A stretch of DNA of 64,000 nucleotides from Bacteroidota bacterium (lineage in GTDB: Bacteria > Bacteroidota > Bacteroidia > Chitinophagales > Chitinophagaceae), in contig JAUZOE010000014.1 of the NCBI GenBank assembly GCA_030706605.1, positions 19,214-83,213 on the forward strand, written 5' to 3'. Position 1 is the stretch's first letter, and the number at the start of each line of letters is the position of its first letter. A program made the translations under genes and the position numbers. The notes beneath the pieces are model-generated. The model saw only the letters and a list, made by a program, of their open reading frames with translations. It searched no databases and was not told where the DNA came from. Positions 27,450 through 36,275 of this stretch are shown piece after piece.

Positions 27450-28049
27450 ATGGATTATTATTTTTCGATAGAAACAAAAGCTGTTGCTGAATTTAAAGAC
27501 AGGGGGAGTAAGTTTTTAGCCTACTCTTTTCCTGTGAAGACTACCAATGAATTTAAAAACTATTTACAGGAATTAAAGAAAGAACATCCTAAAGCTGTTC
27601 ATCATTGCTTCGCTTATAGAATAGGAATTGATGGGGATAATTTTAGAGCGAGTGATGACGGCGAACCTTCGGGCACTGCTGGCCGGCCCATACTAGGACA
27701 GATAGATTCAAAAAATCTTACTGATACTTTAATAATTGTAGTCCGGTATTTTGGCGGGACCTTGCTGGGAGTGCCTGGGCTTATCAATGCTTATAAAACT
27801 TCAGCATCATTGGTTTTACAATGTACGCCGGTTGTTCAAAAAGCTGTTGAAATTAATTATGAATTACAGTTTAATTATACGGAAATGAACGATGTAATGC
27901 GTATTATAAAACAATATAATTGTACAGTTTATAAAAATGAGATGCAATTATTTTGTAAAGTAGAAGCGGGAATTCCCAGTAATAAATTGGATGAAATTGT
28001 AGCCTCTCTAGAGGATGTAAAAAACCTGGAATTGAATATTTTGAATTAA
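27450..28049 (+). CDS. yigZ: YigZ/IMPACT family protein
   Basis: The start at ATG 27450 (MDYYFSIETKAV) gives about 199 residues, the normal family length; an upstream in-frame ATG at 27414 adds 12 residues without conservation. The IMPACT core is clear: SKFLAYSFPV, AVHHCFAYRIG, ASDDGEPSGTAGRPIL and VVRYFGGTLLG. The family is linked to translation control in eukaryotes and may bind ribosomes or nucleic acid, but the bacterial role is not settled. The C-terminal ferredoxin-like domain is present. It converges with the hydroxyacyl-CoA dehydrogenase gene. Confidence 0.92.
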   Translation: MDYYFSIETKAVAEFKDRGSKFLAYSFPVKTTNEFKNYLQELKKEHPKAVHHCFAYRIGIDGDNFRASDDGEPSGTAGRPILGQIDSKNLTDTLIIVVRYFGGTLLGVPGLINAYKTSASLVLQCTPVVQKAVEINYELQFNYTEMNDVMRIIKQYNCTVYKNEMQLFCKVEAGIPSNKLDEIVASLEDVKNLELNILN

Positions 28050-28094
28050 AATTTTTTGAGTGAGTAACCGGAAAGAAATGTTTTTTTGAAAATG

Positions 28095-28994
28095 CTATTT
28101 CTTACTGAATCTTTCACTCACCACCAGTTCTTTATTTCCCCTGGTATATTTATAAAAACCTTCTCCAGTTTTAATTCCCAGGACATTGGCATTTACCATG
28201 TTGGTAAGTAGTGGGCAGGGGGCATATTTGGGATTGCCAAAGTCCTCCTGCATTATTTTTAAAATAGAATAACAAACGTCAAGCCCGATGAAATCTGCTA
28301 ACTGCAAAGGTCCCATAGGATGAGCCATACCTGATTTCATAATGGTATCAATTTCTTCTACGCCTGCTACATTTTCATAAAGGCTGAAAATAGCTTCATT
28401 GATCATGGGCATCAAAATTCTATTGGCAATAAAACCAGGAAAATCGTTCACTTCACAGGGCATTTTTCCTACCTGCCTGGAAAGTTCAATTATTATTTTG
28501 GATACCTCTTTGCCAGTGGCATATCCATTAATTATTTCTACCAATTTCATTACAGGTACAGGATTCATAAAATGCATGCCAATTACATGAGAAGGCTGTT
28601 TTGTAACTGATGCAATTTTGGTAATAGAAACAGAGGATGTATTGGTAGCGAGTATTGTATTTTCAGGAACGGCTTCATTGATCTCCCTAAAAATTTTTAA
28701 TTTTAAATCTAAATTTTCAGTAACGGCTTCTATCACCAGGTCAGCATCTTTTACTCCTGGGGATAGCGAAGTAAAAGTTGAAATATTTTCAATTGTTTTA
28801 TTTTTTATTGTTTCCGAGATGATATTTTTTGTTACTTGCCTGTCAAGATTTTTTTTAATTTCTGTAATCGCTTTATCTAATTGAGTCGGGGAAATGTCAA
28901 TAAGATTAACCCGGAAATTATTTTGGGCAAATACATGAGCAATTCCATTGCCCATAGTGCCGGCACCAATCACTGCAATATTTTTGATCGTCAT
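28095..28994 (-). CDS. 3-hydroxybutyryl-CoA dehydrogenase
   Basis: This 299-residue NAD-dependent dehydrogenase interconverts 3-hydroxyacyl-CoA and 3-oxoacyl-CoA. The Rossmann motif is GAGTMGNGIAH at 10-20. The catalytic His lies in GMHFMNPVPVMKLVE, and the C-terminal domain has NDFPGFIANRILMP and AHPMGPLQLADFIGLD. The length and stand-alone form fit Hbd/PaaH rather than FadB fusion proteins. A CAAATGTA sequence upstream reads TACATTTG on the minus strand, a good promoter element. The role could be fatty acid oxidation or butyrate/phenylacetate-type pathways. Confidence 0.92.
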   Translation of the reverse strand: MTIKNIAVIGAGTMGNGIAHVFAQNNFRVNLIDISPTQLDKAITEIKKNLDRQVTKNIISETIKNKTIENISTFTSLSPGVKDADLVIEAVTENLDLKLKIFREINEAVPENTILATNTSSVSITKIASVTKQPSHVIGMHFMNPVPVMKLVEIINGYATGKEVSKIIIELSRQVGKMPCEVNDFPGFIANRILMPMINEAIFSLYENVAGVEEIDTIMKSGMAHPMGPLQLADFIGLDVCYSILKIMQEDFGNPKYAPCPLLTNMVNANVLGIKTGEGFYKYTRGNKELVVSERFSKK

Positions 28995-29018
28995 AATTTA
29001 TTTTTAGGATAATCAACA

Positions 29019-29026
29019 CAAATGTA
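29019..29026 (-). promoter_or_regulatory. Putative -7 element TACATTTG
   Basis: An exact TAnnTTTG match on the minus strand, 24 bp upstream of the 3-hydroxybutyryl-CoA dehydrogenase start. Confidence 0.4.
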
Positions 29027-29127
29027 AAATTTTAAGTTGGAGGATTACTTAAAACTGCTGGGAATTATGGTATCGGAACCTGTATATTGATTAATCAAAG
29101 TATTTGGGATGAAGGGTATTACAAAAA

Positions 29128-29784
29128 TTAGTAGTCAGAACCTGATTTTTTATTTTTAAAATCACCCCTTTTCCATGCTTTAATAAATTCTGCCCAGGCA
29201 AGCGGGTTAAAGATATTTTGTGGTGGAAGCTGGCCGGCTGAGTAATATTTCTGGGCATTTTGTTTAAGATAATAATTTGTAGCCTCGCGCCCATCTCGCG
29301 GGTATGCTGCCATCAATGCCCGCAGATTTTCTGTAGAAAGGTTCCTGCGGGCAATTTCCTGCTCATCATTGGGCACCTGGGTATTTACAAAATCTCTTTC
29401 AAATTCTTCTCTTGTAGGTCGTTTTTTAATAATAGTGGCCGGAAGATAAACAGTGTCCTGGACCATCAGTTGTATTATACTTTGCTGGTTGCCATCCAGA
29501 GTGGTAGGTATTTTTACAAGTTTGGGCTTGTAACCCACGCTGGTAAATTCTATTTCGTCGCCTTTGAGCACAACAATTGAAAAAACACCCTGGTCATTAG
29601 ATAAGGTTCCCTGGTTTCTTCCTTTTACCATAATACTTACAGAGGGCAAGGCTTGTAGGCTATCAGCCGACATCACTACACCATATAACTGAACAACCGA
29701 ATCTTTATAAGTTTCAAACTGCGCTTTCAGGGCTACAGGGAATACGAATAAGAAAAATAAAAAATATAGTATAATTTTTTTCAT
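29128..29784 (-). CDS. Secreted carboxypeptidase-regulatory-like domain protein
   Basis: This 218-residue exported protein has a signal peptide ending near ALKAQ. A beta-sandwich carboxypeptidase-regulatory-like domain follows at about 30-110 (LYGVVMSADSLQALPSVSI, NQGTLSNDQGVFSI, IEFTSVGYKPKLV). This module also begins SusC/TonB-dependent receptors, but no plug or barrel follows. The C-terminal 100 residues are charged and not recognised (FERDFVNTQ, WAEFIKAWKRGDF). Such stand-alone proteins occur widely in Bacteroidota. It is a single gene, divergent from mrp. Confidence 0.8.
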   Translation of the reverse strand: MKKIILYFLFFLFVFPVALKAQFETYKDSVVQLYGVVMSADSLQALPSVSIMVKGRNQGTLSNDQGVFSIVVLKGDEIEFTSVGYKPKLVKIPTTLDGNQQSIIQLMVQDTVYLPATIIKKRPTREEFERDFVNTQVPNDEQEIARRNLSTENLRALMAAYPRDGREATNYYLKQNAQKYYSAGQLPPQNIFNPLAWAEFIKAWKRGDFKNKKSGSDY

Positions 29785-29899
29785 GCACTAAAAGCTAAAG
29801 TTCAAATATAATTATTAAAATACCTTGATTTTAAAACAAAGTAAGGTTATCAATGTTTAAATTTGCGTATAACATTCTCTTTTAACAAAAAATTGAACC

Positions 29900-31000
29900 A
29901 TGACTGAAAATGATATATTGGATGCGCTTCGAACAGTAGAAGAACCCGACTTGAAAAAAGATATTATTACATTGAATATGGTGAATGATATTAAGATTGA
30001 TAATAATTCAGTTTCGTTTACAATAGTGCTTACTACACCTGCGTGCCCGCTGAAAGATAAAATAAAAAATGATTGTGTAAAAGCAATACGGTTAATTAAT
30101 GAAAAAGCTGAAGTGATCGTAAATTTCTCCAGCAATACTTCTTCTTTACGAAAAGATAAAAAAGATTTATTGAAAGGGGTTAAAAATATTATTGCCGTAG
30201 TAAGTGGTAAAGGTGGTGTGGGCAAAAGTACCGTTGCTTCTAACCTGGCTTTGGCTATAGCCGAAAGCGGTGCAAAGGTCGGTTTGATGGATGCTGATAT
30301 TTACGGGCCAAGCGTGCACATTATGTTTGGCGTAAGGGGAGAAAGACCTCAAATGCGGGATGTGGATGGAAAAGGGATGATAGTGCCCATTAACCGATAT
30401 GGAATAAAATTGATGAGTATTGGTTTGCTGGTAGATGAAAAGCAAGCTGTAGTTTGGCGAGGCCCTATGGTGAGCAGTGCTATCAGGCAATTTGTTTCTG
30501 ATGTAGACTGGGGCGACCTGGATTATTTAATTATAGACATGCCTCCTGGTACCGGAGATATTCACCTGACTATTGTGCAAACAGTTCCTGTTACAGGTGT
30601 CATAGTCGTTACCACTCCGCAATTGGTAGCGCTTGCTGATGCAAAAAAAGGAATTGCCATGTTTGGCCAGGGGGGAGTGAAAGTTCCCGTAATAGGGCTT
30701 GTAGAGAACATGAGTTATTTTACCCCTGCAGAATTACCTGGTAATAAATATTATATTTTTGGTAAGGAAGGTGGTAAGAAACTGGCTGATGAATTTGACA
30801 TTCCATTCCTTGGTGAAATACCCCTGGTGCAATCTATACGCGAAGGTGGAGATGCGGGAATACCGGTAATGATCAGCGATGATATGATTTCTAAAAATGC
30901 CTTTATGGAATTCAGTGATAATGCAATCAGGGGAATAGCCATGCGAAATGCGGAATTACCAGTGACAGAAGTGACAGAAATTCTTGAAGAAGTAAAATAA
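29900..31000 (+). CDS. mrp: Mrp/NBP35-family Fe-S cluster carrier ATPase
   Basis: This 366-residue P-loop protein likely ferries or inserts Fe-S clusters. An N-terminal MIP18/DUF59 domain at about 1-80 (DALRTVEEPDLKKDI, TTPACPLKD) precedes the deviant Walker A SGKGGVGKST at 102-111. Then come MDADIYGPS and IDMPPGTGDIHLT. The bridging CxxC that many Mrp proteins have after ENMSYF is absent here, replaced by TPAELPGNKYY; this replacement seems to be a Bacteroidota variant. It converges with ribD. Confidence 0.92.
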   Translation: MTENDILDALRTVEEPDLKKDIITLNMVNDIKIDNNSVSFTIVLTTPACPLKDKIKNDCVKAIRLINEKAEVIVNFSSNTSSLRKDKKDLLKGVKNIIAVVSGKGGVGKSTVASNLALAIAESGAKVGLMDADIYGPSVHIMFGVRGERPQMRDVDGKGMIVPINRYGIKLMSIGLLVDEKQAVVWRGPMVSSAIRQFVSDVDWGDLDYLIIDMPPGTGDIHLTIVQTVPVTGVIVVTTPQLVALADAKKGIAMFGQGGVKVPVIGLVENMSYFTPAELPGNKYYIFGKEGGKKLADEFDIPFLGEIPLVQSIREGGDAGIPVMISDDMISKNAFMEFSDNAIRGIAMRNAELPVTEVTEILEEVK

Positions 31001-31047
31001 ATTTATTACCGGTTATTTTTGTTTCTTAAAAATGAAAATATCCGGAT

Positions 31048-32085
31048 TTATTTTTTCCGGTAATAACTTATCAAATCACTAAAATATCTTTCCTGTTTTT
31101 TTAAAGTAGCATTAGTCAATCCAGGCGATGCAAGCCCGTTTTCAATTATTAATTCCTGATTTATTATTATCCTGGCTTCGTCCCATAAACCAGAGTCAAT
31201 AAAAGATTGTAGGGTTTTGGTCCCACCTTCTATTAATACACTTTGGATGTTGTTCTCAAAAAGGGAATTCAGTAATTGTTCGACGAAATCAGAAGTTTCC
31301 AATTTTATATGTCGAATATTATTTTCAATGGAATTTTTGTGAAAATTGAAAATAATTGTTTGAGCATCTCTGTTAAATATTTCCAGGTTGGAAGGCAATT
31401 TATTTTCTGTGTCAATTACTATTCTTACCGGATTATTTCCTTCCCACAATCTTGTGGTTAATGCGGGATTGTCTTTTAATGCAGTATTGGTTCCCACCAA
31501 AATGGCTGCTTCTTCGCTGCGCCACTGATGTACAATCCGGTTGCTGTACTCATTGCTGATTAAAATTCTTTTTCTATCCAGTGAACCTGTTTTTCCATTG
31601 GCGCTCTGCGCCCATTTTAAAATAATGTAGGGTCGGATTTTTTGATGAAATGTAAAAAAACGTTTATTCAATTCTTTGCATTCATTTTCCAAAACGCCCA
31701 GGACGACTCCTGTACCTGCATTCTGTAATTTTGCTAGTCCTTTACCGGCTACTTCCTTGTAAATATCTTTACAGCCGATCACCACTTTTTTTATGTTATT
31801 TTTTATGATAAGGTCGACGCAGGGAGGTGTTTTTCCATAATGCGAACAAGGCTCCAGCGAAACATAGAGCGAACTTTTTTCTATCAATGCCTTGTTCTCA
31901 TCTGCTACGCTATTGATGCAATTGACCTCAGCATGTGGCTCGCCGTATTTTTTATGATAGCCTTCTCCTATAATTTTATCTTCATAAACCAGTACAGCTC
32001 CTACCATAGGGTTGGGTGCTACTTGCCCGGCAGCCAGTTTGGCCAATTCAATACAACGGCTCATATATTTTTCGGGAATAGTCAA
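31048..32085 (-). CDS. ribD: Riboflavin biosynthesis deaminase/reductase
   Basis: RibD deaminates and then reduces the pyrimidine intermediate of riboflavin synthesis. The deaminase zinc site is HAE (GEPHAEVNC) with PCSHYGKTPPC, and the reductase half has LKWAQSANGKTG and LIEGGTKTLQSF. The start is uncertain: TTG at 32085 gives (M)TIPEKYMSRCIELA, aligning with the usual short N-terminus. GTG at 32115 and ATG at 32064 are alternatives. The reductase half is somewhat divergent, but the main motifs stand. It is divergent from prmC with only tens of bases between starts. Confidence 0.92.
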   Translation of the reverse strand: MTIPEKYMSRCIELAKLAAGQVAPNPMVGAVLVYEDKIIGEGYHKKYGEPHAEVNCINSVADENKALIEKSSLYVSLEPCSHYGKTPPCVDLIIKNNIKKVVIGCKDIYKEVAGKGLAKLQNAGTGVVLGVLENECKELNKRFFTFHQKIRPYIILKWAQSANGKTGSLDRKRILISNEYSNRIVHQWRSEEAAILVGTNTALKDNPALTTRLWEGNNPVRIVIDTENKLPSNLEIFNRDAQTIIFNFHKNSIENNIRHIKLETSDFVEQLLNSLFENNIQSVLIEGGTKTLQSFIDSGLWDEARIIINQELIIENGLASPGLTNATLKKQERYFSDLISYYRKK

Positions 32086-32136
32086 ATTATAATAGTTTAC
32101 AATTAATTGCTTCACAAAATAATTAAGTTTGCGCTA

Positions 32137-33015
32137 ATGACAACGGCACAGGCATATATTGATTTTAAAAAGGAGTTGCAGGTACTGTATTCTGACCGCG
32201 AAGCCGATAATATCACTGATTGGATTTTTGAGAATGTTACCAGCTTCAAAAAGTGGGAGAGGAGGGGCAACCCGCATTTTGAATTAGCAGAAGTTCATGT
32301 AAACCAATTAGAGAAATATTTGAAGGAACTATTGCAGCATAAGCCAGTACAATATGTTTTAAACGAAGCCTGGTTTTATAAAATGAAATTCTTTGTAAAT
32401 GAAAATGTACTTATTCCGCGTCCCGAAACTGAAGAGTTGGTAGAATGGGTGGTTATGGACGCAAAAAGTATTAGGTTAAATAATGCTGATAAAAAAAATA
32501 TTAGGATTATTGATATAGGTACTGGGAGCGGCTGTATTCCGGTTTCATTAATGAAAGAATTGCCTGGTGCGGATGTTACTGCAATAGATGTAAGTGAAAA
32601 AGCATTGATGGTTGCGAAAAGAAATGCAGATGAACTTAATTCAATAATTTATTTTTTACAGATTGATTTTTTAAATGAAAATGAATGGGATTCTTTCAGC
32701 CAATATGATATTATTGTTAGCAATCCGCCTTACATTCCTGTAAAAGAAAAATCAATTTTGTCAAAAAATGTTTCGGATTTCGAACCGGGAATGGCATTAT
32801 TTGTTGAGGATAAGGCACCTTTTATTTTTTATGAAAAAATTGCCGCATTTTCCAAAATACATTTAAAAGAAAAAGGAATCATTTATGTGGAAGTGCATGA
32901 AGAATATGCAGAAGACGTAAGGTGCATCTTTGAAAAAGCGAATCTTCATTCAATTATCAAAAAAGATATTTATGGAAAACAGAGAATGATAAAGGCTATA
33001 AAACAAAGCTTTTAA
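32137..33015 (+). CDS. prmC: Peptide chain release factor N5-glutamine methyltransferase
   Basis: PrmC methylates the GGQ glutamine of release factors RF1 and RF2. The ATG at 32137 (MTTAQAYIDFKKEL) is chosen because an upstream start at 32107 lies in the ribD promoter region and adds unconserved residues. The protein has an N-terminal helical domain, AdoMet motif DIGTGSGCIPVSL and the catalytic VSNPPYIP, which binds the target Gln. The length of about 292 is normal. Its stop overlaps the end of the convergent exbD gene by 4 bp. Confidence 0.94.
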   Translation: MTTAQAYIDFKKELQVLYSDREADNITDWIFENVTSFKKWERRGNPHFELAEVHVNQLEKYLKELLQHKPVQYVLNEAWFYKMKFFVNENVLIPRPETEELVEWVVMDAKSIRLNNADKKNIRIIDIGTGSGCIPVSLMKELPGADVTAIDVSEKALMVAKRNADELNSIIYFLQIDFLNENEWDSFSQYDIIVSNPPYIPVKEKSILSKNVSDFEPGMALFVEDKAPFIFYEKIAAFSKIHLKEKGIIYVEVHEEYAEDVRCIFEKANLHSIIKKDIYGKQRMIKAIKQSF

Positions 33016-33410
33016 TTTTTTACAGATGCCGAAGTAGTGGCACCCAGTTTTTTGGCCACCTGCATTACCCTTACAATATCGCCCCAACTTACTACCGAGT
33101 CGGCATTAATTACCACGGCAGGCTTGGTGCTATCACCTATATGTAAACGGCCTTTTAGCATGGATTCGAGAGAATCAAAAACGATTTTCTGCTGTCCAAG
33201 ATAAATGTCCCGGTTTTTATCAATACTTACGATAACACTTTGCTTGGCTTTTGTTTCGCTGCTGGCACGGGGATTACTTACTTTTATTACATTGGGATTA
33301 GCCATTGTAGAAATAATCAAAAAGAAGAACATAAGGATAAACAGGATATCATTCAGAGGGCCTGTGTCCAGTTCTGTATCGTCATTTTTAAATCTTTTTC
33401 TGATGCTCAC
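33012..33410 (-). CDS. exbD: Biopolymer transport protein ExbD/TolR
   Basis: This 132-residue protein has one N-terminal transmembrane helix (about 22-40, preceded by DTGPLNDILFILMFFF, where the Asp is the proton-path residue) and a periplasmic domain. It works with ExbB to energise TonB-dependent outer-membrane transport or the Tol system. The start is GTG at 33410, as no in-frame ATG precedes the conserved start (SIRKRFKNDD). The exbB-like gene lies 73 bp upstream on the same strand. No tonB is visible here, so the TonB or Tol assignment is open. Confidence 0.9.
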   Translation of the reverse strand: MSIRKRFKNDDTELDTGPLNDILFILMFFFLIISTMANPNVIKVSNPRASSETKAKQSVIVSIDKNRDIYLGQQKIVFDSLESMLKGRLHIGDSTKPAVVINADSVVSWGDIVRVMQVAKKLGATTSASVKN

Positions 33411-33483
33411 CCGATATTTTTTTTAATGTTGGATAAAAGTAAAATTTTATTCAGATTGCCAATTGTCAATTATCTACTATTGA

Positions 33484-34161
33484 CTATTTCGTAGGTTCCT
33501 GTAAAATATCTACAAAATCAGCGCTGGCAATTTCCATTTTATTTTCAATACGATTGATTTGCGCAGCAAGATAACTATGACCAATATACGCTAAAATACC
33601 TATGATCAATCCGGTAGCTGAGGTAATCATTTTAATATAAATACCGTCAGCAATGGTATTGGGCGTATATTCTGTACTGGCAGCTATTCCTTTGAATAAG
33701 GCAAGCATTCCTATAATAGTTCCCAGGAATCCAAACAAAGGAGCTATACGGGCTACAATAGATATAATGGAAAGATTTTTTTCTAGCTTATACAGTTCCA
33801 GCGCACCCACATTGTCCATACTTTTTTCAATGGCATCAATAGGTTTGCCTATCCTCTGTATGCCTTTGTCAATAATACGGGCCACAGGGTTGTCATTATT
33901 TTTTGAAAAACTCCTGGCTGCAGTAACATTGCCGGTTATAATATGATCACGTATAATGCGCATGAAGTTGTCGTCAATTTTTGATGCCCTGTTGATGGCA
34001 ATCAATCTTTCGAAAAAGAAATAAACAGCTCCTACAAAAAGGATTGCCAGGGGTATCATAATAACACCACCGCTTACGAGTACTTCCCATAAGTTTTGAG
34101 CTTTGGGAGCAGCAGCCTGGGTTACTGCACTTGAATCGATCTGAAGAAAAAATAATTCCAT
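33484..34161 (-). CDS. exbB: MotA/TolQ/ExbB proton channel protein
   Basis: This 225-residue integral membrane protein has three transmembrane helices: one near the N-terminus (VIMIPLAILFVGAVYFFF) and two in the conserved MotA/TolQ/ExbB domain (IARIAPLFGFLGTIIGM and ATGLIIGILAYIGHSYL, quoted separately). The pair with ExbD forms the proton-driven motor for TonB or Tol. A TACATTTG element lies 17 bp upstream of the ATG. The order exbB-exbD is the usual Bacteroidota arrangement. Which energised partner it serves is not shown here. Confidence 0.93.
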   Translation of the reverse strand: MELFFLQIDSSAVTQAAAPKAQNLWEVLVSGGVIMIPLAILFVGAVYFFFERLIAINRASKIDDNFMRIIRDHIITGNVTAARSFSKNNDNPVARIIDKGIQRIGKPIDAIEKSMDNVGALELYKLEKNLSIISIVARIAPLFGFLGTIIGMLALFKGIAASTEYTPNTIADGIYIKMITSATGLIIGILAYIGHSYLAAQINRIENKMEIASADFVDILQEPTK

Positions 34162-34178
34162 TTATTAAGGTTTGGTGA

Positions 34179-34186
34179 CAAATGTA
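34179..34186 (-). promoter_or_regulatory. Putative -7 element TACATTTG for exbB
   Basis: An exact TAnnTTTG match on the minus strand, 17 bp upstream of the exbB start. The -33 half is not evident. Confidence 0.4.
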
Positions 34187-34267
34187 AAAAGTAATTTTAT
34201 AAATGAAGGATGAATAAAATTGAAATGCAAACTTTAACTTAATTGTTAAAAAGAGCTTTCTTTTTCT

Positions 34268-35518
34268 TTATGCACTTTTCTCTTCCCATATCATTGATAA
34301 ATGCACAATAGTTTCAGCAGCTTTAGCCATATCATTTACTCCTACCCATTCTAATTTTGAATGAATACATTGCATGCCTGTAAATATATTCGGACAAGGT
34401 AGCCCCATATAACTTAGCCTGCTACCATCCGTTCCTCCCCGAATGCTTTCTGTAATTACATCAAGGCCTGCCCGGGTAATCGCTTGTGCTGCATAGCCTG
34501 TTACCTCTGGATTTTGATCTAATATTTTTTTCATATTACGGTATTGTTCTTCAATAGAAAATTCTATGGAAGCGTCTAGGTAATGACTTACTACTTCCTC
34601 TGCAATATCTTTCAACCTTTCACCATGTTGTTTTAATTTTTCATCATCAAAATCCCGGATAATAAATTCGAGGGTAGCTTTTTCGGCAATACCTTCAAAT
34701 CTTGTGGGATGTACAAAACCTTCCTTTTTTTCTGTTGCTTCCGGAGCCCATTCAGCAGTAGGCAACGCATGTAAAATTTCTCCACCAATTTTTAGTGCAT
34801 TCACCAGTTTGTTTTTTGCATAACCCGGATGAGCAATTACGCCATTGATCACAATCTTTGCGCCATCTGCACTAAAAGTTTCATCTTCCAGGCTTCCGGC
34901 TTCGCCACCATCTAAGGTGTACCCATATTTTGCCCCTAATTTATTCATGTCCAGTTTTGAGGTTCCTTCTCCTATCTCTTCATCAGGCGTAAATAAAATT
35001 TTTATTTCTCCATGTTTTATGACCGGGTTATTCATCAGGTATTCCGTGGCCTGCATGATGACCGCTATGCCGCTTTTATCATCAGCGCCTAAAAGGGTTT
35101 TACCGCTTGCGGTAATAATATCACATCCAATTTGTGTTTTTAAATAGGGATGAACAACTGTCGACAAAACCTGCGTAGGATCATCCGGTAGCACAATATC
35201 TTCTCCGTCATAATTTTTATGAAGTATTGGTTTTACATTCGTTCCACTACAATCCGGTGCCGTATCTATATGACTGCAAAAACAAATTACCGGGACTTTT
35301 TTTTCTGTATTGGAAGGGATTGTTGCATAAACATAACCGTAGGTGTCCATTTCGGCACTGGTAATGCCAATTTGTTGCAATTCTTCTACAAGTATTTTAC
35401 CCAAATCTTTTTGCTTTCCGGTAGAAGGATGTGTACCACTTTGAGGATCACTTTGTGTATCTATTTTTACATAGCGCATGAAACGGGAGGCTAATGCAGC
35501 TTTACTTATTTCTATCAT
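34268..35518 (-). CDS. pepT: Peptidase T (tripeptide aminopeptidase)
   Basis: PepT cleaves the N-terminal residue of tripeptides in the cytosol, using two zinc ions (M20 family). The metal and catalytic motifs are SHIDTAPD (His83, Asp85), LGADDKSGIAVIM, FTPDEEIGEG and the late GGTDGSRLSYMGL and CIHSKLEWV. The 416-residue length and the dimerisation domain (HPGYAKNKLVNALK onward) fit PepT rather than other M20 peptidases. It is a single gene, 113 bp from the ykgJ paralogue upstream on the same strand. Confidence 0.95.
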   Translation of the reverse strand: MIEISKAALASRFMRYVKIDTQSDPQSGTHPSTGKQKDLGKILVEELQQIGITSAEMDTYGYVYATIPSNTEKKVPVICFCSHIDTAPDCSGTNVKPILHKNYDGEDIVLPDDPTQVLSTVVHPYLKTQIGCDIITASGKTLLGADDKSGIAVIMQATEYLMNNPVIKHGEIKILFTPDEEIGEGTSKLDMNKLGAKYGYTLDGGEAGSLEDETFSADGAKIVINGVIAHPGYAKNKLVNALKIGGEILHALPTAEWAPEATEKKEGFVHPTRFEGIAEKATLEFIIRDFDDEKLKQHGERLKDIAEEVVSHYLDASIEFSIEEQYRNMKKILDQNPEVTGYAAQAITRAGLDVITESIRGGTDGSRLSYMGLPCPNIFTGMQCIHSKLEWVGVNDMAKAAETIVHLSMIWEEKSA

Positions 35519-35631
35519 CAGGCAATGGTTATATTTTTATTGACAATATTATTATTTTTCACAAAGTAAGAAATAATGAAATGGTTTTTTACTTTATGAA
35601 GCATTCTGTCGAAGAAGTTTTTCCAGGGTTC

Positions 35632-36126
35632 TTACTTCGATTGGTTGGGTGAGACTACCAGTTTCTCCAGCACATAATAAACTATCGGGCAAAAGGTGGA
35701 ATTTTTCAAAGTAATCGCAGGTCTTTTCAGCAATATATCTTCATCGGTATAAGGAAAACGATAGCAATCAGAAGGTCGGTTATCATAAATATTACAATAA
35801 TTATCTTCTCCCAGGAAAGGACATGGAGCACTATTGGCTACATAATCTCCGTCTTCATCAAGCCGGAGGTAAGTCTCAATGAAAGTGCCTTCCTTCATTT
35901 TTAAATGTTTTGCAATCCTTTTGATATCGGGTGTCTTAAACCGTGGTGAAAAATTCCGGCAGCAGTTGGCACACTCCAGGCAATCAATCTTTTCAAAGGC
36001 TTCTTCATGCAGATTGGGCAATTGCTTAAGTACTTTATTCTTGTCGGCTCTTTTTAGAAAATTTGCATATTTTTTCTGGTTTTCCGCTGATTTCTTTTCC
36101 CAATTAATCAAAATGTCTTGCTTCAT
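35632..36126 (-). CDS. YkgJ-family cysteine cluster protein (paralogue)
   Basis: This protein has about 164 residues from the ATG at 36126. An upstream start at 36141 overlaps a TATCTTTA promoter-like stretch and is less likely. It carries CLECANCC near residues 48-55, then APCPFLGEDNYCNIYDNRPSDCYRFP and a late FCPIV; the Cys spacing is the same as in the gene at 12890. The metal bound (zinc or Fe-S) and the reaction are unknown. Both paralogues share helical N-terminal halves and the xDIKRI segment, suggesting an old duplication. Confidence 0.86.
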   Translation of the reverse strand: MKQDILINWEKKSAENQKKYANFLKRADKNKVLKQLPNLHEEAFEKIDCLECANCCRNFSPRFKTPDIKRIAKHLKMKEGTFIETYLRLDEDGDYVANSAPCPFLGEDNYCNIYDNRPSDCYRFPYTDEDILLKRPAITLKNSTFCPIVYYVLEKLVVSPNQSK

Positions 36127-36275
36127 TTTGTAAAGATACATTTTGGGCGAAACTTGTTAATTAGAGTAATATTTTCATAACCTTTTGAATAGTAACTTCG
36201 CGCCGTCTTTTTAACGTATTAAAGAAAATAGTCTAAGGAAAACTCCGGTTTCCCAGTAAAACAAATTAAGAGAAT

